From the NCBI GenBank assembly GCA_023238725.1, contig CM041541.1, positions 6,358,884-6,422,883 on the forward strand: a DNA stretch of 64,000 nt. The letters run 5' to 3'. Positions 26,341-38,570 of this stretch are shown here, piece after piece; position 1 is the stretch's first letter; each line of letters starts with the position of its first letter. The stretch comes from Scortum barcoo. Lineage: Eukaryota; Chordata; Actinopteri; Centrarchiformes; Terapontidae. The position numbers were made by a program, and so were the translations under genes. The notes below the pieces were generated by a model. The model did no database searches. It saw nothing but the letters and a program-made list of their open reading frames with translations, and was not told where the DNA came from.

Positions 26341-27294
26341 GTACCCTCCGGCACGTCCCAGGACATAGTCTGTTGCTAAGCAATGGGGAGGACTTGTGGT
26401 GGGAGGGCCGCCATGTGTTGGGCTCCGATCAGTTGGACCTGGTGGTGAGTTGGAGGTCTCTTGCTGAGGAGGAAGTTCTGGAGGAGAACAGTTGTGACCT
26501 GAGGCTTCCCTGAAGGGATCTCGATTGTGCAGGAGACGGCTGCTGACTCCAGCGTTTCATTTCGATCCGGTGACTTCTGAGACCGGAAGTAAGGGATTCT
26601 GAAGAACTACATCGCCAAGTTCAACACCTCCACATACACAGAGGAGGAAGTTGGACATGCACGTAAGACGAGCGTGCACCCGCCAGGTTTCTGGTGCCTG
26701 TCGTCATTGACAGAGTAGACGTGGACAGAGAATCTTAAATTATGTTGGCCAATGGTACTCCTGCCAAGCCTCGGACCTGAGATTCTGAGGCAACCGTCCA
26801 GGCGCCTGGGGAGCCTCTGCAAATTCTGTTGTATGATCAAATGTGATTTCACTGTAAAATGTGCACACAGTCCTTAATCCTTAAGTGCCTCTGGTGCTTT
26901 GGCCTTGTGGGGACTGTCTCATGTCTTCATGTGTCTTCCCAGACGTGTCCGATTCATGGAGGTTGGGTTGCCTTTGTACCTCAGGTTCATAACTGGTGCC
27001 CTTTGACCACGGGTCCTGTTCCTGGAATTTTGCATGACTCGGGGATGTTGTCCTAATCAGGCCAGGATTTCATCACAGAATACAACCTGCTGTGGGATTT
27101 AAAGCGGATGATGTTGTTATATATCATATGTTATTATATATTTCTTCAGGTATCTGTTCATGGAGGAGTTCCATCTCTCTTGTTCACCTATGGTCATGAA
27201 CTTTGGGTTGCTTTATGTATGATTTATTCCATGACAGCCGCTGCTCCAGTTGAGGCTCTGTGGTCAGGAAGTTCCAGGCAGGTATAGTATTTCA

Positions 27295-27415
27295 AATCCC
27301 CGGAAGAGCTATTCTGGTGTTATCTCTGCTGGGGTAGGCTGGGCCTCGGACGCGACCCGGTCCCGGACCTGAGGAAGCGCAAAATGATGAAGAAGATGAA
27401 GATGAATCTTCAATC
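27295..27415 (+). mobile_element. Second non-LTR retrotransposon 3'-end fragment (RTE/Rex3-like)
   Basis: It carries CCCCGGAAGAGCTATTCTGG, then GGGCCTCGGA, GCGACCCGGTCCCGGACC and the GATGAAGAAGATGAAGATGA tail, homologous to 12045-12175 but rearranged in the middle. It lies in the enlarged intron of the CYP4F pseudogene. Confidence 0.55.
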
Positions 27416-30400
27416 TAAACAGGCCTTGTGATGACTTTTTCAGGACACACTTCCTTATTTTTAGGTTGTAATACAGTCAAAAGTATATGAATAAAGATAT
27501 GCAGTGTGTTAAGCATGGTCAAACACATAAATTTTCATGAACATACAATTTAAAACACAATCATAAAAGAATTACAGATGGCAGTCAAAATGCTCTAGAG
27601 TCATTTTAATTTCAAAGCTTTTCATAATTGACTTCTTTCAAAAGCGTATATTTCAAGAGTTTGAACATGCGGTACAGCTAAAGTTAAAATCTGTACATCT
27701 TGCATCATGTTTTTCTGTCTTTCAGAATAAGTGGCGCTGCCTGGTGGAGAGAGGCACGACTAACATAGAGATGTTTGATCACGTCACTCTAATGACACTG
27801 GACAGTTTGCTGAAATGTGTCTTCAGCTACAACAGCAACTGTCAGCAGTGAGGACGCCCATTTTAAGCTTTTTTCCCCACAAATACACTCCGCTCCTGTT
27901 CCACTTTTCAACTACATTTCTTCTCCGCAGGTCTACCAGCGAGTACGTGTCGGCCATAGTGGAGCTGAGCGACCTGATAATAGATCGCAGGCTAAAGATT
28001 TTGCACCACTGGGACTGGTTTTACTGGAGAACACAGCAGGGGAAACGGTTCAAAAAGGCCCTAAGCATTGTGCACAGGTGTATATATAACTCAAATAAAA
28101 CAGGACTTCTCATCTCACCACACATTTTTACTTATTTCTAATCAGATTATTCTGTGTTCTGTTCAGGTAAATAATTTTGCATCATTTTTATTGTAATATT
28201 CTTTTAAAGTATGTTATTTTATTGCTTTATTTTGTACTGTATCATACTGAAAGATGAACTGCACCTCATTATAATGTATTCAACTTGCCACATTGATCAG
28301 AATACATTGTGCAGTGTTGATTATAGTAACAATAATCTGTAGTTAAGTAAGTTAGAAGTTAGTTAAGCTTCAGGTTTTATTGTTACTACTAAAGTAGTAA
28401 GCCTTTTTCATGTTGCAGTGTTAATATGGTGTCTGCAGGTTTACCAGGGAAGTGGTTCAGAAGCGTCGTGCCCTAATCAAAGAACACATGGGGACTGCAG
28501 CACAAAATAGAAAGAAAGATTTTGTGGACATCATACTGCTGTCAAAGGTAGGAGAGAAGAAGAAAAATATGCATTAATTTATGAGAACGAGAGCTGGAGG
28601 GTGATTCTGTGTTATTGCAGGATGAGGACGGACAAGGCCTGACAGATGAGGAGATACAGGCTGAGGCTAACACCTTCATGTTCGCAGGTGAGACAGCTTA
28701 AAGGAAGATGAGGTCACTTTTCCTACATGTGGAAAGGGCACTTAAATATTATATTCAAGTAAAAGTATTGTTACTTTGAAAAAAAATGTAATCAAGTAAA
28801 AGTAAAAAGTTAAATTAACAATTTAGACGTTATATGATGATTAATGTGAAACTGAAGAACAACTTTAGGGTACAAAATGGCATTAATGTCAAGACTGAAC
28901 AAGACTGGCAGGAAGTGGGTAATCTGAAATGAAAGGAGATATGTGACTTTCAAAATAAAAGAGGAAATGACATGACAAGACACAGGCAAAAAACTTAACA
29001 TTATTTCCTGGACATTTTTCATTACCAAAGAAAAAATATGTCATTTTGTCCCTCACAGCAGCCCTTTACAGTTTTAAAGGTCATTTTAAAAAAAGTTATG
29101 CAATTGCCCAATAAGATAGCTTTGACATCTTAAAATGATTTTGTTTTCCACAGGTCATGACACAACAGCCAGCGCAATTTGCTGGACGTTGTACAATTTA
29201 GCACGCCACGACCACTATCAAGAGAAGTGCAGGCAGGAAGTGATGGACCTGATGCAGGGACGGGAGCGATATGAAATACAGTGGTCAGAAAACACACCAC
29301 CTGAATCAGTGCACATTTGATAGCAGTTCAGAAAAAAAAAATATGCACGATACAATATGGAAAACTTCACACATAATCTCAAATCCTGCAGTTTAAAATA
29401 TAAAGGGGGCATAAATTATGAATAATTAGATGTGAATATGTGTTTTATCTAAAGGGAGGACCTGTCCAGCCTTCCATTCACCACCATGTGCATCAGAGAG
29501 TCTCTCCGGCTGCATGCTCCTGTGCAGGCGGTGACGAGGAGGTACACCCAGGACATGCCCCTGCCACGAGACTGCACAGTACCACGGGGTGAGACACTTA
29601 AAAAAAAGCTGTCTTGTCTTGTTATTTTGACTTTAGACCGCACACAACGTCTTTGTGTTGTTTCCCTCAAGGTGCCATCTGTTTGGTCAGTATTTATGGG
29701 ACACACCACAACCCTGCTGTCTGGACAAACCCACACGTAAGAAACGAAAAAGAAAAAAATCCCCCTCTTGTTTTGTCATGTCTGACCTGAGGGATTTACT
29801 CTCTTTTAGGAGTATCTTCCGCAGCGTTTTGACCCTATAGTTTAAGCGCAGAGAGCCGGGCCTCTCATGCCTTCATCCCCTTTTCCTCGGGCCCCAGGTA
29901 CTGCGTCCTCACAGGTGAATAAGATCTGACACAATTAAAGGTGTGCTGGGAAAGACGAGAACCTGCTTGTGATCCACAGGAACTGCATCGGGCAGAAATT
30001 CGCCCTGGCAGAGCTGCGGGTCGTCGTGGCGTTGACCCTGCTCAGGTTTCGCCTAACGCCGGGGGTGAACCCGAAACTGGGGAGCGGCTCTGGGGGAGTT
30101 CGCCGTCTCCCCCAGCTCGTCCTGCGAGCGGAGGGAGGTTTGTGGCTGCAGCTGGAGCCTCTGGACCTGCTCAACCTGGAGGAGTCGCAGGATGAATGAT
30201 CCAAGACCCCCAGCAATCTTTCTACACAAGCCTTTTACTGTCACTGTTAAAAATGACTGTGATTTTATGTGATGTGCCGTCTGCTGTTGTTTTGTTGTTT
30301 GTTTTATGAGGGTTGACAGTATAAAGAGATGTTTGAAGTTAAAACACAGGTTCATGAAAAAAACAAAAAAAACTTGATCACTGTACATCTCTTTCATTAT

Positions 30401-30584
30401 TTTATATTGTACATACCTTTAGTGAGACTTTTTCATATTTTATTGAGTTTACTTTTTTATATTTATGCCTCTTGACTTACAGTACTTGCTTTTTTTTTAT
30501 CTTTTGTATCTTTTCCACTGGCTGTTTATTATTGTATACCATTAAGGAAAATACCTTGTATGTGTAAGAGCACTTGGCAATAAC

Positions 30585-30800
30585 CCAGTGGTGGATAAAA
30601 TATTCACATCCTCTACTAAAGTAAAAGTAGTAATAATACACTGTAAAAATACTCTGTTACAAATAAAAGCCCTGCATTGAAAATGTAGCTTCAGCATGCA
30701 ATAAAATCATCAAAATGTATTTAAAGTATTAAAAGTGAAAGTACTTGCTGGAATAAAATGTCCCCAGTCTTGTAAAGAACTAAAAGCATTCAAATTTGTA
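30585..30800. mobile_element. Dispersed teleost repeat (AAGTA-rich family)
   Basis: The segment starts CCAGTGGTGGATAAAATATT and contains CTACTAAAGTAAAAGTAGTA, CCCTGCATTGAAAATGT and AAAGTGAAAGTACTTG. This is a diverged member of a widespread fish repeat whose consensus begins with AGTGGTGGAAAGTAAC. Related pieces occur at 28750-28815, 47235-47395, 50775-50830, 53668-53835 and 57545-57655. Confidence 0.5.
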
Positions 30801-31452
30801 CTTAAGCACAACACGTGTGTAAATGTACCGATTTCAATCCAGTGCATTACTCCTCATATGAAATAAAATGAATTGCATGTATTGCAAAATCAAGTTCTTC
30901 ATTTCTCACAACAATTACCGGAAGCAATAAAAGTCTTCATACTCAGGTTCCTTCCAATGATACTCATATACTCACACAAACTGAGAAAAAAAGAAAATCA
31001 TTCAAATAGAGCATAAAATCTGATATAATACTGTGGTAGAGAATGAATACACTACTAACTGTAATGTTTTAATTCACCAAGTTACACTGGGATGTCCACA
31101 GCCTGCATATTTCAAGTTATAATGGCTTGATTGATCACCTCTAAATGTGTTTCAATCACAATATTGAGCTTTGATCTTTCTCTCAGTGAAGTGCCATATA
31201 AATTTTTAAAGATCGCTGCAGTAACAACTCCTGAACACTAGATGGGGTAGTTTTACTTTTATTACCATTATCATCATGATCATTATTATTATTATTATTA
31301 TAATTATTATTTCATTTGACTTTTACAGACTGATTTAGTCCATTCCACATCTGTGTTGAATCTAGGATAAGTTAAATCGAGTTAATAATGATTTCTTAAT
31401 AAATATCCAGATGTGGGCGGAGACTAATCCCGTTTAGCAGCTCACGTTTTTA

Positions 31453-31467
31453 ACTTTCACTTTCAGT
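31453..31467. promoter_or_regulatory. ISRE/IRF-like element upstream of the SLAM-like gene
   Basis: AACTTTCACTTTCAGT lies about 165 bases before the start codon of the Ig-domain receptor gene. On the opposite strand it reads GAAAGTGAAAG, the GAAANNGAAA arrangement bound by IRF factors. Its position in a short GC-richer promoter makes interferon or IRF control likely; this is inference from the motif. Confidence 0.5.
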
Positions 31468-31627
31468 CCGTGTCGACACTTTGCGCTCCCTGAAGCTCGC
31501 ACCTCGGCCGATCATGGTTTTATCCTCTAAATAGCCTCGTCTGGCGTCTTTCTGTCGCAGTTAATCCACATCCCTCCTCTTTTTTTCCCTCTGAGGCCTC
31601 TCAGTTTGGCCTAAAAACCCAGTGAAG

Positions 31628-34600
31628 ATGTGTCGGCCTGTGGCTCTCCTGTCGCTGTGGCTCTGTGTTTCCTCGGCTGCTGGAGGAGGTGAGTGAACAG
31701 CTGACTGCCACACAACTTGTGTTTAAGCTTTAAAAAGGGTTAGGGTTAGTCTAGTTCCGGGTAGTCTCTTCTTTTTGTGGGGTTCCTTGTGTGTTTAGGC
31801 GATATGGTGGTGATTTTTTTTTTCTCTCCCCCCAAGGCCCCGCCCATGAACACAACAGACTCCCATTCAACACAATGCATGCATCTCCCACCTCAAACAC
31901 AGCAGTGCACAGACTAATGCACCAATGCAACCAAACTGAGGAAAGCAGAACTGTTTCAAATAGAATGGATCAAATGAAAGTAGAGCTAGAATAATTAGAA
32001 AAGGGTCTGATGTTGCAGTGGCACAGGAATAACTTGCAGAGGAAGAGAAAAAGTAGGGCATGATAGAGTGTAATGCTGCACCGTGGACCATCATTTTAAA
32101 TGTGTAAAACAGAAAAATAATCTCTCCACAGCACAGTTCAGGAAAGGAAAGGGTGGAGTGGAGCAGGAGAGGTGGATAATGTAGTTTGGTGGGACATAAC
32201 TGGAAGAGAAGATGTTGAAAAGTGCAATACTTCATACATGCAGCGCAGCGATGAGATGAGAGGGTAATATAGTTAGTCTTGTCACTTTCAAATACGACAC
32301 AGTAGCTTGAAAAATACTGATAACTGATGCCAGTTTCCGCCTGTCATATAATCCATGCGTGTGTCCTCTGTTCAGTTTCTGAGCTTCATTTGAGTTTGAA
32401 CTTTCTTTGTTGTTCAAATGAAGCTGGTACAGTATGCCGACTCAGCTTCTCTCTGGTAGTCTAAGAAAAAAGTCACACTTTCTAAATAGAATCTAATTTT
32501 CAGTTCCTTAAAAATCAAAATAAACTGCTTTGATTGCGACAAATCACAATCGACCTTTTCACTTAATGTCGGCTGCCCTTCAGGGGGTCCTTGGCCTCAA
32601 AAAGTTTGAGAACCCCTGGGTTAAGCGACTCATTGTGAATCAGTAAATCATTATATGTTTGTGTAAAACAAAAACAAAAGCTGTCAAATGAATGTAGTAA
32701 ATTAAAAAGTATAAAGATGTTGGAGCAGCAGTAGAAAGCGGCACAAGAGGAAACTGCTCTAAAAGTAAAATCCCCAAACTGTGCAGTCATTATCAGCTAA
32801 AGGCCTGCATGTTCTGTGTGCCAATCAGTCGAGACGTTGTCAGAGTGATAGTGAAAGTCAAAATTAAATGATAACCAACTGTTTGCTAAAAGACTTTATC
32901 TTCATAACTCATAATTTAACCGTAGTCCAGTGAATAAAAAGCCCATTTTAAGAAAGTTTAGATAAGATCCAGCTTCTTTTTGTGCCTGCAGACATTGTAA
33001 TCTACGCCAAAGTGGGCGGTGAAGTTGTCCTCAAACCAGGTGCCACCTTTAAGATGGGCTCCACCATCACGTGGAAAGAGGGCGAAAACCTCGCCATGGC
33101 GTGGGATGGAAAGGATATGGATCTATTTCGCCAGTTCAAAGGTACGCTGAGCCTTGTTTGTTGTCTGTGGGAACAAATATGAGCTCCATTCAGAGGCCAA
33201 GCGGTCCAGTGGTGACATGTGTTTGTGAGCTAACGCCGTCTGTGTTTTCTTCAAAGAGCGTGGCAGCCTGAACAATTTAACCGGAGAGATGACACTCACA
33301 AGACTGAATCTGACCGACAGCGGATGGTACACGCCAGAAGTCAACCAAGAGGCCGCCACATCAGTTTATCTCAAGGTCATCTGTGAGTGGATCAATTACA
33401 CTCTTCTGTCAAAAATCATCTCGTGAGTCTGTGACACGTCAGACATGAAGGGAGTCAGAAAATGAAAATGCAGCAGCGTGATCGTGGCCTGTTTTCCAAC
33501 AGCTCCCGTCCCCCAACCCACCATTCGTGAATCTTGTGACGCTGAGATGACCGCCTGTACTCTGACCTGTGATGGAGGCACACCGGGGGCTGAACCGTTG
33601 AATTACACCTGGTGGTCAGGTGACACGCCGTTGAACGACTCATCGCAGACACGACACATTAGAAAGGTAACGCGGTCTACATCAGCACTATGCGCGTTTC
33701 TTGCTGCTAAATCAAATGTGTAAGCACGAATATCTTCACTTGACACACTGCTTTTCTATTTAAGTATCCTCATCCAGACAGCTTCACACTCGACAAGAGA
33801 CCGACCAGGCGTTAACATATCACGGCTTACCAATTTACTTAGAGGTTATTTTAGGTTTTTTTTCATCATATTTTTGATGCTGCAGTCACATAATGAAGGT
33901 TTGATCGCCGTTTTAAAGCAGGATATACACATACAGTATATAGCCTTTAAAAAGTCTGCATTATCTCCAGTCTGCGTGCACACATTTTTTTCACTTTTTC
34001 CTTAAAGTTTTAAAAAATTTCATTAGTCACTGCCCACCACAAACAACTAATTACAATTCACACTTTAATTTCTCTGCCTGTGACGGCGTTTCCCATGTTT
34101 CCTTTTATTCCTCGGATATTATTTCCGTAGACACACAGAATACTTTCCAGGAGAAGGAGAAATTTTTGATGCTGCGCCTTCACATTACAAACGTTAAAGC
34201 GCACTCATCTTCATTAGATTGACAAAAAGTATTATTAGTATTAGTCACGGACTTCTTTGCTTTATAAAGACGGTATTTTAGTGTCTGACCTCTGTTTTTT
34301 AGAGGATTTCTGTCGGTAAGGCTCAAAGCTCTGCAGCGACAGAGTCATCTTTTCTAATCTTTGGTGACATTTTGGAGCAGAAGAGGCAGCCGTGTGTTAT
34401 TTTAAAGGTGTCTGTTAATCATGAGTATTTCTCTGCTCCCAGGAGGACAGTTTAAATCTTAAAGAGTTCAGATGTGTGCTGCAGAATCCGGTCAGTCAGG
34501 AGAGCAGCGAGTCCTTCCTCAACCCGTTCACGTTACGTGAGTAATCCCACTGAAACGTCTCTTTTCCCGTAATCCACTTGAAGCTCACTTACTGCTGCTG

Positions 34601-35949
34601 CTGTCATGTTACAGCACCAGAATCACCAGAATCGGGCGTGAAGATTTCCACCGGACTCACGGTCTTCATCTCGCTGCTGGCGGCTGTGCTGGTGATGGTT
34701 TTAATCCACAGGTGGAAAGCGGGTGAGAGCTTGTGACTCCGTGTTCACTTTTTCACTTTTTTTCTATTTTATCTTTCTCTGATAACCACGAGAGTAACAT
34801 TTTGAATCTTTCTGTTCATTTCCTGCAGGAATGTGGTTCTTCCAAAAAGGTGAGCGGTCTTTTCAAAGCAGTGGAAAGTTAAAAAAATGAAAAAAAAACA
34901 AACATTTGAAAATAGTTCTCTGAGTGTTGTTTGAAAGAGATTCTGGGAAAATGTAGGCAACATTTTATCACAAGCACCGGAGCGTCAGAGTCAGCGTTTT
35001 TCAATGTGAAAGCATCTCATGTCCGTTCACCACACACCACAACTGGAAAACGTCATTTTATTCAGAGGTCAAACAATCGCAACCTTTTTACTGGATTTTC
35101 AACAACAACATGATCATAAACGTCATATAAGATTGAACAAAGAGTTGTCAAGGACTATTGGACATGCTTACTCCACATTTAAACAGTTAATATGTCCTCT
35201 AACTCTCAGCAGGTCAAAGCTTTACATCATTTTCTCGTTCGAAATGGCTGAAAAAGAAATATGTTAAAGGGGAAAACTCCATTGATTAGTGCAACACTAA
35301 TAAACCGCACTCATGCAGAGAAAAGTCCCTTATTTTCTGTCACTGGCCTCTTCTCTGCACAGTGTGAAAGTAAAACTAACCTATGAGTAGTTGGTGCATT
35401 TTCTTTGTGTTTATATATATATATATGACCTATATATGACCTCCTAACATATTCTTTCTCTCTCTGCAGAATCCATGCCATGGGAAGTAGGTCAGTGACT
35501 TAAAAGCCTTATTTTATTTTTATGTGTACTTTAAAAACGGGATCTTTACAGATATAACATTATGCTCTGTGTCCTGTTGTCCACCACTACAGACTTCTGG
35601 AGGAAGCCCGAGAGACCACGTAAGTTTCAGTCGCAGTTCTCTTTTTCAGACTTTATATCGCAGTGAAAAAGTCAACATCCTCACGTCTTTCATTAATCCA
35701 GCAAAAAACGCCGCAGGGTCGAACGGCGCTACCACCCGTCAACAGAAGGAACAAACAGACGGTGAGATGCTGTAAAATAAAAAATAAAAAAAAGACCTAA
35801 TATCATAATTTACACCCGGATATCACTCTGTTAGAAGGTTTTTAGGGTTATATATTCCCTGTGTTCAGTTACATTCATGGCTTTCTGTTCAGGTGTTTGA
35901 CCCGTGTGTCCTTTTTTGTCATTTGGCAGAGGAAACACCAATGACATAG
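31628..35949 (+). CDS. CD48/CD58/SLAM-family-like two-Ig-domain membrane receptor
   Basis: Coding exons are 31628-31688, 32992-33141, 33257-33382, 33503-33666, 34443-34536, 34615-34722, 34829-34849, 35470-35490, 35593-35619, 35702-35761 and 35930-35949. All have GT-AG borders, the phases agree, and they give 283 residues with no break. In order: signal peptide (MCRPVALLSLWLCVSSAAGG); a V-type domain without the canonical cysteine pair (VGGEVVLKPG, ITWKEG, LTRLNLTDSGWYT), as in CD2/CD48/CD58; the linker SPVPQP; a C2 domain (CTLTCDGG, YTWW, EFRCVLQN); one transmembrane helix (TGLTVFISLLAAVLVMVLI); and a basic tail of about 50 residues. The tail has no tyrosine, so no ITSM or ITIM is possible in this isoform. 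Family members are adhesion ligands or receptors on leukocytes. Four very short cytoplasmic exons, mostly of phase 1, could be skipped without changing the frame. The exact orthologue is uncertain. Confidence 0.85.
34035..34166 (+). repeat. Intron segment duplicated at 37701-37830
   Basis: This part of the fourth intron of the SLAM-like gene (CACAAACAACTAATTACAAT, then CTCTGCCTGTGACG, TTTCCTTTTATTCC, GGATATTATTTC and GAGAAGGAGAAA) recurs in the same order and orientation 3.7 kb downstream. Confidence 0.85.
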
Positions 35950-37240
35950 GCAGCTGAACAGCGCCGGAGCCGGGACCTGTCGGCTGTGAAAGAAACGATC
36001 CGGAGCGAAGCCTAAATGTACCCTTGTTAACAGCACACGCTGTGGAAAAGCCTTCGATAGCGGCGTTTGCTCCTCTGACGGCTCCAAAATTAGCAATGAA
36101 ACAAAAAATGAACTTTTTTTTTTTAAATAGTGTTAAGGCCACAAAACTGACAAAAAGTGGGAATCGAAGCATGTGGAAGACTCTTTTGCTCCCTTACAGA
36201 TGTGTCGCTCTTAAAGACTGGAGTGCTGCTGCTAGTTTTAAACCTACTCCTTCACTTAGCAGCTGTTATCTTCCAGAACCCACTTTAAGCCACACGTACT
36301 AAAACAACATTTAAATGACACTAAGAAGGGGAATATTGAGGTTTTATAGATAAATTTATAGCCAGGAATGTAATGCAAGCACTGACAAAAGGAACGGGCG
36401 GCCTTAAAGTTAAGACAATAGCAGGAAACCCTCCACAGTTTGCTTTTCCTGTGACGGACGGCGTACCTGACACCAACCGGTACCTCGAGCTCATTAAACG
36501 GCAGAATGCGGATGTCATGTGGATCGGAGAAGAGCTTGGACTGACGGTGGAGGGGGGAAAATGGGCGTTTTTGTCTGGTTCGGGCCACCCGCTCAACCAA
36601 CAATCAAGGCATTGTACACTTCTCCACTGCTGATGTGTGTTTGTGTGTGTTGAAGCAAAATATGGTGAGATTTAAAGCTTGAATGAAGGCAATCATATTT
36701 CAACTTTCTTGGGTTTTTTTGTTTGTGTTTTTAAGGTGGGAGATGTCATCACCTCCCTGATCTTATTTTACTCATATCTACCATGTGTCTTTTTGCATTT
36801 ATCTTTAAATTGTGACAGACAGAGTTTAAATGTGTGTATAAAATGGATGACTTGCACTTAACTTTCCTTTTTTTTTTACCTTTATTCTTTGTTTTTTGCC
36901 TTGTACTTTAAAAAATGTCCCACTTCAGTGCAGCTCAAAGTATTAGATATTTGTCATGAACACAACATTTTACATTATTTCACTTAAATGTGAAACTGAC
37001 ATGACTTTGAATAAAAAAAAACGATGTAGATGTTTCCACATTTTCTGGTCTTATTCATACCCTGTTTACTTTCTTTCAATTCTCAAACACTCCTTCAAAC
37101 CACAACAATACTGAGACATAAATGTGTTTTTATGAAATGTTTTTTTTTTTTTTTTTAAATCTACACATTAATCTCTTTTGACCCTATTTTAATTTACATG
37201 TCTTTTGTCTTTCCAATTGTGAAATAAAGGAATAAATAAG
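35950..37240 (+). other. 3' untranslated region of the SLAM-like gene
   Basis: After the TAG stop there is about 1.25 kb without recognisable coding sequence. AATAAA polyadenylation signals lie at 37010-37015 and 37223-37228. A chance ORF at 36373-36633 has no recognisable domain. Confidence 0.5.
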
Positions 37241-38570
37241 ACATATGTGTTGTGGCTGATGTTTAGTCAGCGTACCAAGTCAGAGTACCAAATTAAACCA
37301 CTTGATGGCAGCAAACAGACATTTTACTGCCATCGATAATAAAGTGAGTCATGTAATGAAGGTTTGATGGCTCAGATTTCCCTTAAAAAAGTTGAAAGCT
37401 TCAACAACATTTATTTTTCCTCCTTCAAGTTAAGTTTAAATGGGTTTTTATATATATATATATATATAAATGAACTGATGAATTGATTAGTGTTTCAATG
37501 GACAGAGCTCAGTGTCAGTATTTAAACGACAGCACTGGCAGCCCATTAAATCGCTGCAGATTTAGTTAGAACATTTGACAAACCATTAATTCAGTGTCAG
37601 TTCAACAGTAATGTCTTTGACCTCAACAAAAGGGTGGATGAATGTGGTTTAAAAGCAGCTCTCTGTAACCGACCATGTGGATGAACTGCTGAGTCACTGA
37701 CCCACAAACAACTAATTACAATTCACAATTTAATTTCTCTGCCTGTGACGCAGTTTCTCATGTTTCCTTTTATTCCGCGGATATTATTTCTGTAGACATA
37801 CAGAATTTTTCCATGAGAAGGAGAAACCAGGTCAGGCGCATCTCCAGTGACTAGACTGATCCCAGAGGGGGTTCGTCACGTTGCTGTGTTCAGCTGTAGA
37901 AACAGTCCAGATAAAAAAAAAAAAAATCTGAAAAACAAAGAATCGACGAAGCTCTTCAGGATGTGAGCAACAGCTGACCAAACAGCTCACATTTACAAAC
38001 CCATGTCTATAAATCCAGAGCCACCAACAGTATTATTAACAGATAAAACACCCTATTTGTATTGAGATATTTTATAACCCATCGTAAAATTTAAATCTTT
38101 AAGGCTACAAAATCAAGAAAAAGTAAAGGATCAGTATTGCCTATGGTATATGAAATATAACAAATAACATTATCTATAATGTTTAGTTGTAGCTTCTTCA
38201 CATTGTTGCCGTTAGAGGAAGGTTTCATGTTGTCACAAAGAAAAGTAAATTTTTTTTGCCAATGATGTGATGCTCTCTTAGAGAAACACACCTTCAGTTT
38301 TACCTTTACAGCAACTGCCCCCAACCTGGTAGTTGGTAAGACACATTTCAGAAGTAGTGAGGTGACTAATAAGGTAGGCAAAAAGAAAAAAACTGTCTAC
38401 ACAGTCTCTTTTTTTGTTCTTGTGCAGTGAAAAGGGTTTACAAGACGTTAGTGGACTTTAAATGGTTACAATTTAAAAATAACTTGAAATGTATACTCTC
38501 GTATACTATTAAAGCAAAATATTGCGAATAATGAACAACATAAAATGTTCGGAGAGCTTTTTATCGATGA
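37241..38570. other. Intergenic stretch between convergent genes, with a decayed duplicate segment
   Basis: This stretch holds the second copy (37701-37830) of an intron piece of the SLAM-like gene, a further resemblance to that intron (AATGAAGGTTTGATGGCTCA at 37357), an (AT)n run near 37450-37470 and AT-rich sequence. No intact gene is seen. Confidence 0.5.

Larger units (their letters stand above)
24734..30199 (+). pseudogene. Cytochrome P450 CYP4F-like pseudogene
   Basis: CYP4F enzymes are ER haem monooxygenases that omega-hydroxylate fatty acids, leukotriene B4 and vitamin K side chains. Recognisable exons are 24734-24898 (start and membrane anchor, MSVLSQVLVVVSAGLVAVV), 25203-25347, 25483-25546, pieces of the next exon at 26369-26391 and 26528-26640, 27726-27847, 27931-28077, 28439-28547, 28621-28687, 29154-29283 (I-helix AGHDTTAS), 29455-29588 (K-helix ESLRLH), 29672-29736, 29810-29897 and 29980-30199. 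The haem ligand motif FSSGPRNCIG is preserved across the last junction. Lesions: a 10-bp tandem duplication giving an in-frame stop in exon 3, an exon split by about 137 bp and by a 29-bp insertion, duplicated and shuffled fragments in between, and an apparent one-base deletion in the penultimate exon. Exons from 27.7 to 29.7 kb are intact, so the loss looks recent, unless the locus is misassembled. CYP4F over other CYP4 groups is based on remembered similarity. Confidence 0.85.

Noticed and set aside
36256..36633. Overlapping ORFs of 86-115 codons after the SLAM-like gene
   Set aside because: They lie in the 3' untranslated region, on both strands, without recognisable domains.
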